From a virus, in IMG/VR virus record IMGVR_UViG_3300023198_000904, positions 1 through 22,005 of that record: a stretch of 22,005 nucleotides of DNA; one strand, written 5' to 3'. The translations under genes were made by a program, and so were the position numbers. The notes under the pieces are model-generated. The model saw nothing but the letters and a program-made list of their open reading frames with translations, was not told where the DNA came from and ran no database searches. Of the stretch, positions 15,231 through 21,252 are shown piece after piece. Position 1 is the first letter of the stretch. Each line of letters starts with the position of its first letter.

Positions 15231-15346
15231 GAAGAATTAACGATTTCATAGACAGCTCACCTTTATGTATCTGGATCCTGCAAACAGTAGGAACCAGTGC
15301 ATTGGTGTGTTACTTGTTGTATATCTCTTGGTTATTCATTAAGTAA
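15227..15346 (+). CDS. 39-residue single-pass membrane peptide
   Basis: ATGA overlap with the previous membrane peptide. It begins MRRINDFIDSSPLCIWILQT and continues as one hydrophobic helix (ALVCYLLYISWLFI) ending in Lys. The two adjacent coupled peptides may act together in the membrane. Function unknown. Confidence 0.5.
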   Translation: MRRINDFIDSSPLCIWILQTVGTSALVCYLLYISWLFIK

Positions 15347-15405
15347 TAAACCTTGAGACATACTTAAACAAACTTGAGTATACTCCTTGTACAAACCCCA
15401 ATCAA

Positions 15406-15684
15406 ATGAAACAATTGTTACAGAGTTACACTGATGAAGAGTTAGAACAAACTAGGACATCTATGATTAACAGTGGTAAGCCGGATAATTATCTCTTACA
15501 ACTAGTGATAGAAAAAGTAGTAAACGATATCAATGAGATATTAAGAGAAAGAGTAAGTATACATGTGTGCTCCTTTGATACCTTTGTTAACCAAACATGT
15601 GCTAACAAAGATTTAGAATACACAATGGTATTCAAATGTAAGTGTGGTTCTTTAAAACACACACATCATTATTTAAAGACTTAA
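15406..15684 (+). CDS. Small helical protein with C-terminal Cys/His cluster
   Basis: This 92-residue protein is helical up to residue 50 (LLQSYTDEELEQTRTSMINS), with Cys55 and Cys64 in HVCSFDTFVNQTC. It closes with FKCKCGSLKHTHHYLKT, whose two Cys and three His could bind a metal ion. No family recognised. It follows a 59-base gap and precedes a hairpin with T-rich end. Confidence 0.55.
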   Translation: MKQLLQSYTDEELEQTRTSMINSGKPDNYLLQLVIEKVVNDINEILRERVSIHVCSFDTFVNQTCANKDLEYTMVFKCKCGSLKHTHHYLKT

Positions 15685-15704
15685 AGATTCATAATAGGAG
15701 GTAG

Positions 15705-15759
15705 AAAAGAGAGGTTGGAGGATTACTCCTGGCAAGATGCAAAGACACACCTCTCTTTT
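15705..15759 (+). ncRNA. Structured RNA or terminator with 11-bp closing stem
   Basis: AAAAGAGAGGT pairs perfectly with ACCTCTCTTTT (11 bp) around a loop that itself contains GGAG/CTCC (15717-15729). The 3' arm merges into a T tract, so it can terminate transcription of the gene cluster ending at 15684. The 33-nt loop with an inner hairpin is larger than a usual terminator. Confidence 0.55.
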
Positions 15760-15818
15760 TGTTTAAAGACCTAAATCCTGTCAGACCTTGTACATGCATG
15801 TGCAGTAACTTGACGGGT

Positions 15819-15907
15819 CTTCGAAGGATACACACTTGCAACTGAACTAACAGATAGTCTTATAAAGTAAGAGGTCTTGTTAGTAATAGGCAAGGTGTGT
15901 ATCGAAG
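15819..15907 (+). ncRNA. Structured RNA candidate with about 17-bp bulged stem
   Basis: CTTCGA, a 4-nt bulge, TACACAC, then TTGC pairs with GCAA, one bulged G, GTGTGTA, then TCGAAG. Inside, ACTAACA pairs with TGTTAGT (7 bp). Just upstream, CCTGTCA (15777) pairs with TGACGGG (15811) around an ACATGCATGT palindrome. Long nested pairing supports a real folded RNA. Confidence 0.5.
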
Positions 15908-15992
15908 AAGAAAGAAACTAATCCTGCAGTTATCCGTTATAGATGACTTCCTGACCGAGATGCCTGAAGAGGGTCAATACAGTTAGGACTAC

Positions 15993-16060
15993 AAGGGAAT
16001 ATAGGTTCAATGTGCAACTAGAATAATTACCTAGATAAAAGTCATTGACTAAATTTCCTT
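15993..16060 (+). ncRNA. Structured RNA candidate
   Basis: AAGGGAAT pairs with ATTTCCTT (8 bp, one wobble), and nested inside it TAGGT pairs with ACCTA. The support is weaker than for the longer-stem elements. Confidence 0.3.
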
Positions 16061-16150
16061 AGCAGGTAAACATTATACACATACATTTAAGAAGTGCTAG
16101 CTGCGGTCTAATAAACTACAGGCGATAATGCTCTGCTCTTATTTGTTTAC

Positions 16151-16214
16151 AGCTGTAACGTGGGCAGGTTAGTCATGAGATACTAACTGGAGGTTCGACT
16201 CCTTATACAGCGCA
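16151..16214 (+). ncRNA. tRNA-like element with T-arm and anticodon-like arm, no normal D-arm
   Basis: GCTGTA (16152-16157) pairs with TACAGC (16206-16211) as an acceptor-like stem. GTTAGT pairs with ACTAAC around an 8-nt loop CATGAGAT (16168-16187). GAGG-TTCGACT-CCTT (16190-16204) has the invariant T-loop pattern TTCGANT. Only about 10 nt separate the acceptor from the second arm, too few for a D-arm, and the whole is about 62 nt. The 3' end reads GCA, not CCA. GCTGTA is also part of the palindrome TTACAGCTGTAA, so a different fold is possible. Confidence 0.4.
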
Positions 16215-16316
16215 ATGTCCTCAAGTTGAATATAGTCTTAGCGCAAGTGCACTTGGACAGCCAAGTAAAAATACTTGGGGACACCCTTAATAAATTATCC
16301 ACTTAAATTAAACACA

Positions 16317-16646
16317 ATGAAACGATTATTTGTACTACTCTTAAATGAGTTTAAAACGTGTTCTCTATTAAAAGGGGATTTAGATTTATATCCTTTAGCA
16401 GAGAAATACTCTGGTTTATGCATAGTTGTTCATAGATTAGAGATAAATGGAGATATTACTAGACTAGAGAGTGATTTCTTAATTGATACAATACAGCTTA
16501 AGCTTAGTAAAAAGTTTATAAGATACTCTGCTAGTGAGTGGCATATTAATGGACAAGGTGGATATATTTGGAAACCTTATGCTATTAAGCCTAGAGTTAA
16601 ATGGCTTACGAAAATGATTAGAATGGAGCACAATATTCATTATTAA
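16317..16646 (+). CDS. Protein of unknown function
   Basis: I take the ATG at 16317 (after AAATTAAACACA) as the start, giving 109 residues. A possible TTG start 14 codons upstream lies in a hairpin. The N-terminal half is hydrophobic-helical (MKRLFVLLLNEFKTCSLLKG). The C-terminal half is basic and aromatic (KFIRYSASEWHINGQGGYIW, then KPRVKWLTKMIRM). No known motif. The AT-rich leader without Shine-Dalgarno is typical here. Confidence 0.55.
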   Translation: MKRLFVLLLNEFKTCSLLKGDLDLYPLAEKYSGLCIVVHRLEINGDITRLESDFLIDTIQLKLSKKFIRYSASEWHINGQGGYIWKPYAIKPRVKWLTKMIRMEHNIHY

Positions 16647-16657
16647 CCCATAATAGT

Positions 16658-16768
16658 ATGAAACGTAAAACTAGTAAACGTAGGAAGAATCCATATCATG
16701 TGGAGAACAATGTACCACGTACACGAGTCCGTAAGATTAAGAATGGACTAAAATGCTTCAGGAAATGA
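16658..16768 (+). CDS. 36-residue highly basic peptide
   Basis: The frame from ATG at 16658 reads MKRKTSKRRKNPYHVENNVP then RTRVRKIKNGLKCFRK and stops with TGA at 16766. About 40 percent of residues are Arg or Lys, so it should bind nucleic acid. It starts 11 bases after the previous stop and ends with an ATGA overlap with the next gene. Confidence 0.5.
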   Translation: MKRKTSKRRKNPYHVENNVPRTRVRKIKNGLKCFRK

Positions 16769-17031
16769 GAATGAAAGTATTTGTACTGGAAATGCAATTA
16801 GCTGAGACTACTGTCACAAAGGCAGTAGTTCTAGCTAATGGGCTTGTCGAAGCTTCTCTAATATTAAAGAGAAGTGTTCCAGCATTAGCTGGTATACATC
16901 CTGTTAAGATAGCGAAACATGTTACACCGTATAGTCTTGATTGGAATGAAGCACAATTAGTATTATTAACTCACGAACAAATAACTCATGAAGAAGTTAC
17001 AAAGACAAATCACAACAGCCTGGAAGCGTAA
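16765..17031 (+). CDS. Small protein of unknown function
   Basis: I choose the ATG at 16765 (ATGA overlap with the stop of the basic peptide); an ATG at 16753 would add four residues. The 88 residues begin MRMKVFVLEMQLAETTVTKA, then a helix (VVLANGLVEASLILKRSVPA) and a His/Glu-rich end (LTHEQITHEEVTKTNHN). The pattern is alpha/beta and soluble. No family recognised. Confidence 0.55.
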   Translation: MRMKVFVLEMQLAETTVTKAVVLANGLVEASLILKRSVPALAGIHPVKIAKHVTPYSLDWNEAQLVLLTHEQITHEEVTKTNHNSLEA

Positions 17032-17149
17032 GCCAGAAGGGAGAAATATGCAACAAATAGTGCATATAGAAACAGAAGGTGGTAAGACATTTACTAGAAC
17101 TACTCACGAAGTAGCAAAGGTAAAGAAGAAACCTGCAGAAAATAAATAA
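16988..17149 (+). CDS. 53-residue basic protein
   Basis: The frame starting MKKLQRQITTAWKRKPEGRN and ending KVKKKPAENK overlaps the previous gene by 44 bases. A second ATG at 17048 would give 33 residues and avoid most of the overlap. Basic, polar and probably nucleic-acid binding; no motif. The overlap lowers confidence in the longer start. Confidence 0.4.
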   Translation: MKKLQRQITTAWKRKPEGRNMQQIVHIETEGGKTFTRTTHEVAKVKKKPAENK

Positions 17150-17305
17150 CTCCAAACCTGGTCCGGACCGGAGGAGACTTGACATTCTCAACCATAAATA
17201 ATGTCCTGCAGTATATTACGAACGTTGGATGGGCTGAATACCCATTTTGGCTGTAATGATAGCGAGAGAAGAAGCAAACATCAACGGCTCTCAAACATTA
17301 AGATT
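17150..17305 (+). other. Gene-free stretch with palindromes and a tmRNA-like 5' segment
   Basis: The perfect palindrome GGTCCGGACC (17159-17168) comes right after the stop of the previous gene. GACATT/AATGTC follows (17181-17186 with 17208-17213), then TGGG/CCCA near 17228-17243, and CGTTG/CAACG. GACCGGA followed by TTGACAT (17166-17185) echoes the 5' end of the tmRNA downstream. No gene seen. Confidence 0.4.
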
Positions 17306-17400
17306 AGAAGGAAGGTAAGATGATTAGGTCTCCATCTAGAGGAGTACACTCGCTGTTGGGCAGTGACCAATCGAGGCACAAGTACAGTGTCCTTCCTTCT
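17306..17400 (+). ncRNA. Structured RNA candidate, three-way junction closed by a perfect 10-bp stem
   Basis: AGAAGGAAGG (17306-17315) is perfectly complementary to CCTTCCTTCT (17391-17400), followed by TTT. Inside are two arms: CTCC/GGAG (17330-17344, loop ATCTAGA) and ACACT/AGTGT (17346-17350 with 17386-17390) containing TTGG/CCAA. The nested layout argues for a stable folded RNA. The end could terminate transcription. It precedes the gene at 17427. Confidence 0.55.
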
Positions 17401-17426
17401 TTTACCATATATTTAAACTTAAAACT

Positions 17427-17765
17427 ATGTTATTATTAGAATTAGATGCACAACCAATTACTATTCAAGCTGAGAGATTTAAAGTTATTATGGATAGTAA
17501 ACAAGTAAAAGTAGTTGATATAAATACTACTGAGGTAACAATAATTGAAGCTAAAGCTTTTAAAGTACCGGGTTCGCCTACTAAATTACCTTTTGAACTG
17601 TTACCAGAAATATTTGATAAAGCATTCTTGAAGATTCTTGCTGAAAAGAATAGATTAGGTCTTTCAAGAGACCAAATATCTGGTTCAGTAGCTAGTTGGG
17701 TTAGAAAAGGTCAATTAGATAATGAGAATGGTGTATACTCAAAGACTAAAGTTATATCTTTGTAA
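17427..17765 (+). CDS. Protein of unknown function directly before the tmRNA
   Basis: This 112-residue protein has an N-terminal beta region (LLELDAQPITIQAERFKVIM, then KVVDINTTEVTIIEAKAFKV). A helical part follows (LPFELLPEIFDKAFLKILAE), with a short C-terminal tail where GLSRDQISGSVASWVRKGQL looks like a weak helix-turn-helix. It ends 10 bases before the mature tmRNA. Its last codons contain the candidate tmRNA promoter box. Confidence 0.55.
   Translation: MLLLELDAQPITIQAERFKVIMDSKQVKVVDINTTEVTIIEAKAFKVPGSPTKLPFELLPEIFDKAFLKILAEKNRLGLSRDQISGSVASWVRKGQLDNENGVYSKTKVISL
17755..17762 (+). promoter_or_regulatory. Candidate -7 box (TATCTTTG) for the tmRNA
   Basis: TATCTTTG matches TAnnTTTG exactly and ends 13 bases before the tmRNA 5' end (17776), leaving a short leader for RNase P to remove. 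It lies within the last codons of the preceding gene. The -33 region has no clear TTG. Confidence 0.4.
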
Positions 17766-17775
17766 ACTAAGATCT

Positions 17776-18192
17776 GGGGCTGACCGGATTTGACATAATG
17801 ATAGATGATAAATATGCAAGTATGTGATGATATGAGACACATTAAAAACGTATCAACCCAATAAATAACACAGAGAAATCTACTGTTATGTTTGTAAATC
17901 GTGAGGGCGACCTCATTGATACACGAACTGAGTTAAAGGTAGCTGCGTAGCTTATTAGAATTATAGCGCAGTTCTTGGAAACAGAATATCTTTAAATAGT
18001 ATTGCTATAAAACTGTGTCTAACCTCTTGAGGAGCATTGATGTCAGAGGATGCTCCATAGCAATTTTTAGTAAGTTTGTTAGAACTATAAACTAACTGGT
18101 GGTAGTTGACTTAAGTTGAGTCGACCCCTAAACTTGTATATCATATTTATTAGATACATTGATGGACGAGGGTTCGAATCCCTCCAGCTCCA
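17776..18192 (+). ncRNA. ssrA: Transfer-messenger RNA (tmRNA), phage-encoded
   Basis: The 5' end GGGGCTGACCGGATTTGACA is the classic tmRNA start. The 3' end has a perfect T-arm (GAGGG-TTCGAAT-CCCTC, 18168-18184), then CAGCTCC (18185-18191), which pairs with GGGGCTG (17776-17782) with the usual G-U third pair, then A. CCA is not encoded. Length is 417 nt. The tag frame ends at TAG 17948-17950, and its last codons read GAG TTA AAG GTA GCT GCG (ELKVAA). UAAAU at 17895-17899 matches the spacing of the element that sets the resume codon, which points to CGT at 17900 and a 16-residue tag REGDLIDTRTELKVAA; a GGC start would give 14. CTGCG/CGCAG (17943-17973) encloses the tag stop like helix 5. It rescues stalled ribosomes and marks their products for degradation. 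Confidence 0.92.
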
Positions 18193-18251
18193 CTCGTACG
18201 TCAGCTTTGTCTTTGTGCTGTGAATGACTTAGGTCTGTAAACAAAAATATT

Positions 18252-18345
18252 AATAAGTAGTGAGAGGTGAAATCCCTGTTGCATGAAGATTATGGTAAGT
18301 TCTTCCTAGCTCTGAATGACCTAACGTGAGGTGCCACTACTTATT
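18252..18345 (+). ncRNA. Structured RNA candidate with perfect 11-bp closing stem
   Basis: AATAAGTAGTG (18252-18262) is perfectly complementary to CACTACTTATT (18335-18345), enclosing 72 nt. Possible inner pairing is AGGT/ACCT near 18265 and 18319. It lies between the tmRNA and the next gene, with the same long-stem design as the elements at 13927 and 17306. Function unknown. Confidence 0.5.
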
Positions 18346-18381
18346 TACCCTTAAATAAATGTTCAACTTAATCCAAACAAA

Positions 18382-18648
18382 ATGAATTGGAGAAAAAGAG
18401 TCAAGGTTTGTAAACTACAAGTCTGGGCAGTACAACAATTTGAAAATCATCCAATAGGTGGTGTTCAAGTGAGAAACTCACAAGGTAATATAGAATTCTT
18501 AAACTCACATCCTAAAACAGATTGGGAGAAAGAATTATATTTAGCTGAAGTTGAGTTGTTAAAAGAAGTAGCAGCTATAAATGCAGCCGCTATTGTTAAG
18601 AGAGGTACTCGTATTCCATATAAAGCACCTCCAGCTAATAATGTATGA
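18382..18648 (+). CDS. Small protein of unknown function
   Basis: This 88-residue protein has a basic start (MNWRKRVKVCKLQVWAVQQF), then HPIGGVQVRNSQGNIEFLNS, then a helical Ala/Glu-rich part (AEVELLKEVAAINAAAIVKR). Probably a small soluble helical protein. The A-rich leader (CCAAACAAA) is typical. Its end overlaps the next gene by 8 bases. Confidence 0.55.
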   Translation: MNWRKRVKVCKLQVWAVQQFENHPIGGVQVRNSQGNIEFLNSHPKTDWEKELYLAEVELLKEVAAINAAAIVKRGTRIPYKAPPANNV

Positions 18649-19186
18649 TCCAAAGTATTCTAAGCATGGTGCCAAGGGTACATCTAGAGAAATGGTCATA
18701 CGTCATATTCCAAAAATACCTGGAATAGCTGTAACAATGCCTTGTAAGGATACTACTCTAGAGAATGAACTAGAGAGACTTAAATGGAAATTACGCTTTA
18801 TTGAGAGAGATAAGAAAGTATTTGAATATCAGCATTTATTGCACAAGTCAAATAAGAATATTAAACTCTATAATACTACCACTGCTCAATATTTCATTAA
18901 CAATAGACATGCAGACTTTGCCTGGTTAGATTATACCGGTAATATATGTGAGTCTACAATTACAACACTAATGAGTACTAGTACTCCAGTGTTAGCCATT
19001 ACATTGTTAATGAGAAGAGAGAGTATGTTCAAAGAGATATTTAATATGATGGGCCGTGATGGTGCTCTTAAACATCTCTTTGCTATTGCTAGGTATAAAG
19101 AAGTCGAACGCCTCGCCTATCACAATGAAGATACTGGTTCACCGATGTGTACTTTTATTCTCCATAAAATGAAATACAATGCCTAA
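18641..19186 (+). CDS. Protein of unknown function
   Basis: I choose the ATG at 18641 (ATGTATGATCC), giving 181 residues. An upstream ATG at 18581 lies deep inside the previous gene. The protein begins MYDPKYSKHGAKGTSREMVI, continues with a charged helix (LENELERLKWKLRFIERDKK) and a Thr/Ser-rich hydrophobic stretch (ITTLMSTSTPVLAITLLMRR, around 105-125) that is not clearly a membrane segment, and ends CTFILHKMKYNA. No motif recognised. It overlaps the following gene by 8 bases. Confidence 0.55.
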   Translation: MYDPKYSKHGAKGTSREMVIRHIPKIPGIAVTMPCKDTTLENELERLKWKLRFIERDKKVFEYQHLLHKSNKNIKLYNTTTAQYFINNRHADFAWLDYTGNICESTITTLMSTSTPVLAITLLMRRESMFKEIFNMMGRDGALKHLFAIARYKEVERLAYHNEDTGSPMCTFILHKMKYNA

Positions 19187-19448
19187 GAATAAACATACAA
19201 CAAGACGTTCTTCTCGAAGGAGACAAGAGATAATGTCTGGACCTTCTAAGTTATTCACTGAAGAATATTTTACTAAAACTGCTAAACGTCGTATAGACAC
19301 TTTAGCTGACAGAGGTAAGATGACAAAAGAGGAGGAAGTAAAATTTGCAGCACAGACTGCACCAAAGAGACGTTATAGAAAGAACCCTAAAGCAGTATTG
19401 TTCAGAAAAAAGAATCGAACCCGAACAATAATGCATCTTAGGTATTAG
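19179..19448 (+). CDS. Arg/Lys-rich small protein
   Basis: This 89-residue protein is very basic at both ends (MPKNKHTTRRSSRRRQEIMS and KNPKAVLFRKKNRTRTIMHL), with an amphipathic helical middle (EEYFTKTAKRRIDTLADRGK). Likely binds nucleic acid or ribosomes; no defined domain. It is the last gene of a three-gene coupled run. Confidence 0.5.
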   Translation: MPKNKHTTRRSSRRRQEIMSGPSKLFTEEYFTKTAKRRIDTLADRGKMTKEEEVKFAAQTAPKRRYRKNPKAVLFRKKNRTRTIMHLRY

Positions 19449-19502
19449 TGGCATGCTGAGCGACTGTCATAAAACGAAAAGATAGCTCCTGGTTTTTTAA
19501 GT

Positions 19503-19560
19503 CTACGACTTGCCTCAAAGGTAATTGGTTTCAACCATATACACAAGAGGTAGGTTGTAG
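19503..19560 (+). ncRNA. Structured RNA candidate with 13-bp wobble-containing stem
   Basis: CTACGACTTGCCT pairs over its full length with AGGTAGGTTGTAG (three wobble pairs). Inside is the hairpin TGGT-TTCA-ACCA (19526-19537). The 3' side is followed by ATTTTC. Just upstream, GAGC/GCTC (about 19453-19485) followed by TTTTTT may be a separate weak terminator for the genes ending at 19448. Confidence 0.5.
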
Positions 19561-19587
19561 ATTTTCATATATTCATCTTATAATACT

Positions 19588-19695
19588 ATGCCTGAAAGGA
19601 AAATTACAACTTATAAGTTTAGCAATATCATATGGATTGCAGTGTTATCGTTAGTCACTGCCAGTTCATTATTAATACTGACGTACATATATTAA
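19588..19695 (+). CDS. 35-residue single-pass membrane peptide
   Basis: MPERKITTYKFSN followed by one hydrophobic helix, IIWIAVLSLVTASSLLILTY. This would place a positively charged tail in the cytoplasm. Starts after an AT-rich leader. One of three adjacent tiny membrane genes. Confidence 0.45.
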   Translation: MPERKITTYKFSNIIWIAVLSLVTASSLLILTYIY

Positions 19696-19705
19696 ACTAT
19701 TCATA

Positions 19706-19828
19706 ATGAAAGAGTTTATTCAAAACAATGACTTCACCACAATAGATGGTGTAGTACATATTACAATGCCAGCTTGGTGGCCATTAGCTACCTTAGGAGC
19801 GATTTACTTTTTAATTTCACTGATATGA
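19706..19828 (+). CDS. 40-residue single-pass membrane peptide
   Basis: MKEFIQNNDFTTIDGVVHIT followed by a hydrophobic C-terminal helix (AWWPLATLGAIYFLISLI). The stop overlaps the next start as ATGA, 10 bases after the previous peptide. Arrangement and size suggest a membrane-acting set; function unknown. Confidence 0.45.
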   Translation: MKEFIQNNDFTTIDGVVHITMPAWWPLATLGAIYFLISLI

Positions 19829-19989
19829 GGATCACAGCAAGAGTAATGTTAGTTCTTTTATATGTATTCCTTTTCTTTGTATACGTAGGTGATCCTTCAA
19901 AGGATATGTTTATAGGAGTTGCCTTCTTAGTTGCATTTACTGTACCAGCATTTATAGTCGTTTGGAAAGATGAAAAGCAAGATAAATAA
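19825..19989 (+). CDS. 54-residue two-helix membrane protein, holin-like
   Basis: I choose the ATG at 19825 (ATGA overlap); a longer upstream start would run through the previous gene. Two membrane helices (VMLVLLYVFLFFVYVG and FIGVAFLVAFTVPAFIVVW) are separated by a short loop DPSKDM. A charged tail KDEKQDK closes it. Two-helix layout and basic/acidic tail fit a small holin, but no lysozyme or spanin genes are visible nearby, so this stays a guess. Confidence 0.5.
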   Translation: MRITARVMLVLLYVFLFFVYVGDPSKDMFIGVAFLVAFTVPAFIVVWKDEKQDK

Positions 19990-20236
19990 GAATAGCACAC
20001 GTATACCAAAAGAATTTAACTTCTTTGTAGGTGACTTCAAAGGAGAAGTACGTAGAGCACGAGCAGTTTGGAGTAAATGTCTCAAACTAGCCGATGGGAA
20101 TCAAGTGGACTCAAAGATGGTAAAACAGATTTGTGCCCCTATTCCAAAGAATCAGGATGCCTTAGTAGCAATTGCTAAGGGAGAGCGTCCTGAGGCTGAT
20201 CTCAGCACCCATATCTTATATATTAAGTATCCATGA
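19970..20236 (+). CDS. Small basic protein of unknown function
   Basis: This 88-residue protein begins MKSKINKNSTRIPKEFNFFV, followed by a helix (GEVRRARAVWSKCLKLADGN) and a helical C-terminus (QDALVAIAKGERPEADLSTH). It overlaps the membrane protein by 20 bases and the next gene by 4. No motif. Confidence 0.5.
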   Translation: MKSKINKNSTRIPKEFNFFVGDFKGEVRRARAVWSKCLKLADGNQVDSKMVKQICAPIPKNQDALVAIAKGERPEADLSTHILYIKYP

Positions 20237-20484
20237 GTGGAATAGGAAGAATAGTTGTACACTCTCGCTATGGTAAAGCGAAGGTAGTACAGACCTGGAG
20301 AAAGTTAATTGATCCGGTTAAGAGAGTTACGAAACTTGATGGTCTAACCATGGAGTTGTTAACAAAAGAGGGTAAAGCATTATTTAGGAGAGATAGGAAA
20401 ATATTCTATCTCGCTGAAGAATCTTTACCCAGGTGCTACGAGGGTAATCTAGATAAGATTACATTGTATGAGCCTGAAAAATAA
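20233..20484 (+). CDS. Small basic protein of unknown function
   Basis: This 83-residue protein (MSGIGRIVVHSRYGKAKVVQ, then WRKLIDPVKRVTKLDGLTME) has an alternating strand/turn pattern consistent with a small beta domain, ending LPRCYEGNLDKITLYEPEK. Overlaps the previous gene by 4 (ATGA) and the next by 17. Confidence 0.5.
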   Translation: MSGIGRIVVHSRYGKAKVVQTWRKLIDPVKRVTKLDGLTMELLTKEGKALFRRDRKIFYLAEESLPRCYEGNLDKITLYEPEK

Positions 20485-20638
20485 ACTCTACACGATAGAG
20501 TGGAGAATAGATGGTGAACTAATAGATACTTTTAATGCCTTTAATCCTAGACCTATAGCTATAACAGAGGGCTGGATAGAGTATCTACGCGTAAACTATT
20601 GTAAGGAGGGATCCTTAACTCCAGTATTAGTTAAATAA
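20468..20638 (+). CDS. 56-residue protein of unknown function
   Basis: The frame from ATG at 20468 gives MSLKNKLYTIEWRIDGELID, then TFNAFNPRPIAITEGWIEYL and a C-terminal tail ending TPVLVK. The beta-then-helix pattern looks real. The start overlaps the previous gene by 17 bases. Confidence 0.45.
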   Translation: MSLKNKLYTIEWRIDGELIDTFNAFNPRPIAITEGWIEYLRVNYCKEGSLTPVLVK

Positions 20639-20665
20639 TAATAATCATAAAACAAAAGAACAATT

Positions 20666-21187
20666 ATGAAAACATTGCAAGTAATAGCAGTAGAAGAAGG
20701 TCTTGTAGACAAAAGAGATAATGTTTATAACAAGATCATGCTTTCAACTCCAAATTTTGTTGTTCAGGGTGGCATGAAGCTACGTATTGAACCAAAGACA
20801 CAGAATGTAATTAAGTACCCTAAGTCTTATTTACCTGATAATCGACCACAGTTTGGTCATGATGCTAAAGAAGGTGAATTCATCGCAGGTGACATTGTTA
20901 CTGTAGGTGGTTTACTTCCATATCCTATTACAGACCCTAAGGGTGTTGTGACTCGTATGGCTACTTCTGCATCTCACGTAGTTCTTGGTAACTCTGATGA
21001 TGAGGATGCATTTGCTGAGCTTACACGTCGTGAGTTTGAGAGTAGAGGTAAATTCAAAGCTGATGCAGCTGATGCAACAGAGAAATACTTCGAACACTGG
21101 GGATATGCTCCAGAGACTATCGAAACCGGTGAAGTTCCTGCAACGGAAACTTCTGAAGGTGAAGCGGTATTGAAACAAGTATTATAG
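20666..21187 (+). CDS. 173-residue protein with acidic C-terminus; possible single-stranded DNA-binding type
   Basis: The first two thirds are beta-rich (NFVVQGGMKLRIEPKTQNVI, then GEFIAGDIVTVGGLLPYPIT). The last third is helical (FAELTRREFESRGKFKADAA) and ends in an acidic tail (TIETGEVPATETSEGEAVL). A beta core followed by an acidic tail recalls phage single-stranded DNA-binding proteins, but I see no OB-fold signature clear enough to claim it. It has its own strong terminator and an A-rich leader with good spacing, which points to a highly expressed gene. Otherwise function unknown. Confidence 0.55.
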   Translation: MKTLQVIAVEEGLVDKRDNVYNKIMLSTPNFVVQGGMKLRIEPKTQNVIKYPKSYLPDNRPQFGHDAKEGEFIAGDIVTVGGLLPYPITDPKGVVTRMATSASHVVLGNSDDEDAFAELTRREFESRGKFKADAADATEKYFEHWGYAPETIETGEVPATETSEGEAVLKQVL

Positions 21188-21195
21188 TATAATAG

Positions 21196-21222
21196 TCCCC
21201 TGGTATAGGACAGGGGATTTTT
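21196..21222 (+). terminator. Strong intrinsic terminator
   Basis: TCCCCTG pairs perfectly with CAGGGGA (7 bp, loop GTATAGGA), followed by TTTTT (21218-21222). It ends 9 bases after the 173-residue gene begins its 3' flank, and separates it from the secreted protein gene. Confidence 0.9.
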
Positions 21223-21252
21223 AAATACCTTCAAAGTAATAAAACTGAAAAA

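Larger units (their letters stand above)
15685..16316 (+). other. 630-base gene-free block with several folded elements
   Basis: This block contains the elements at 15705, 15819, 15993 and 16151. Two more hairpins are TGTCC(tc)AAGT/ACTTGGACA (16216-16259) and CCAAGT/ACTTGG (16261-16278), just before the next gene. A TTG at 16275 is in frame with that gene but lies inside a hairpin, so I do not take it as a start. No other gene is seen. Confidence 0.5.

Noticed and set aside
16275-16316. Upstream TTG start for the gene at 16317
   Set aside because: It lies within a CCAAGT/ACTTGG hairpin; the ATG at 16317 has the usual A-rich leader.
12909-19587. CRISPR array
   Set aside because: Repeats are short, differ from each other and lack regular spacers; only one tandem 21-bp pair is found.
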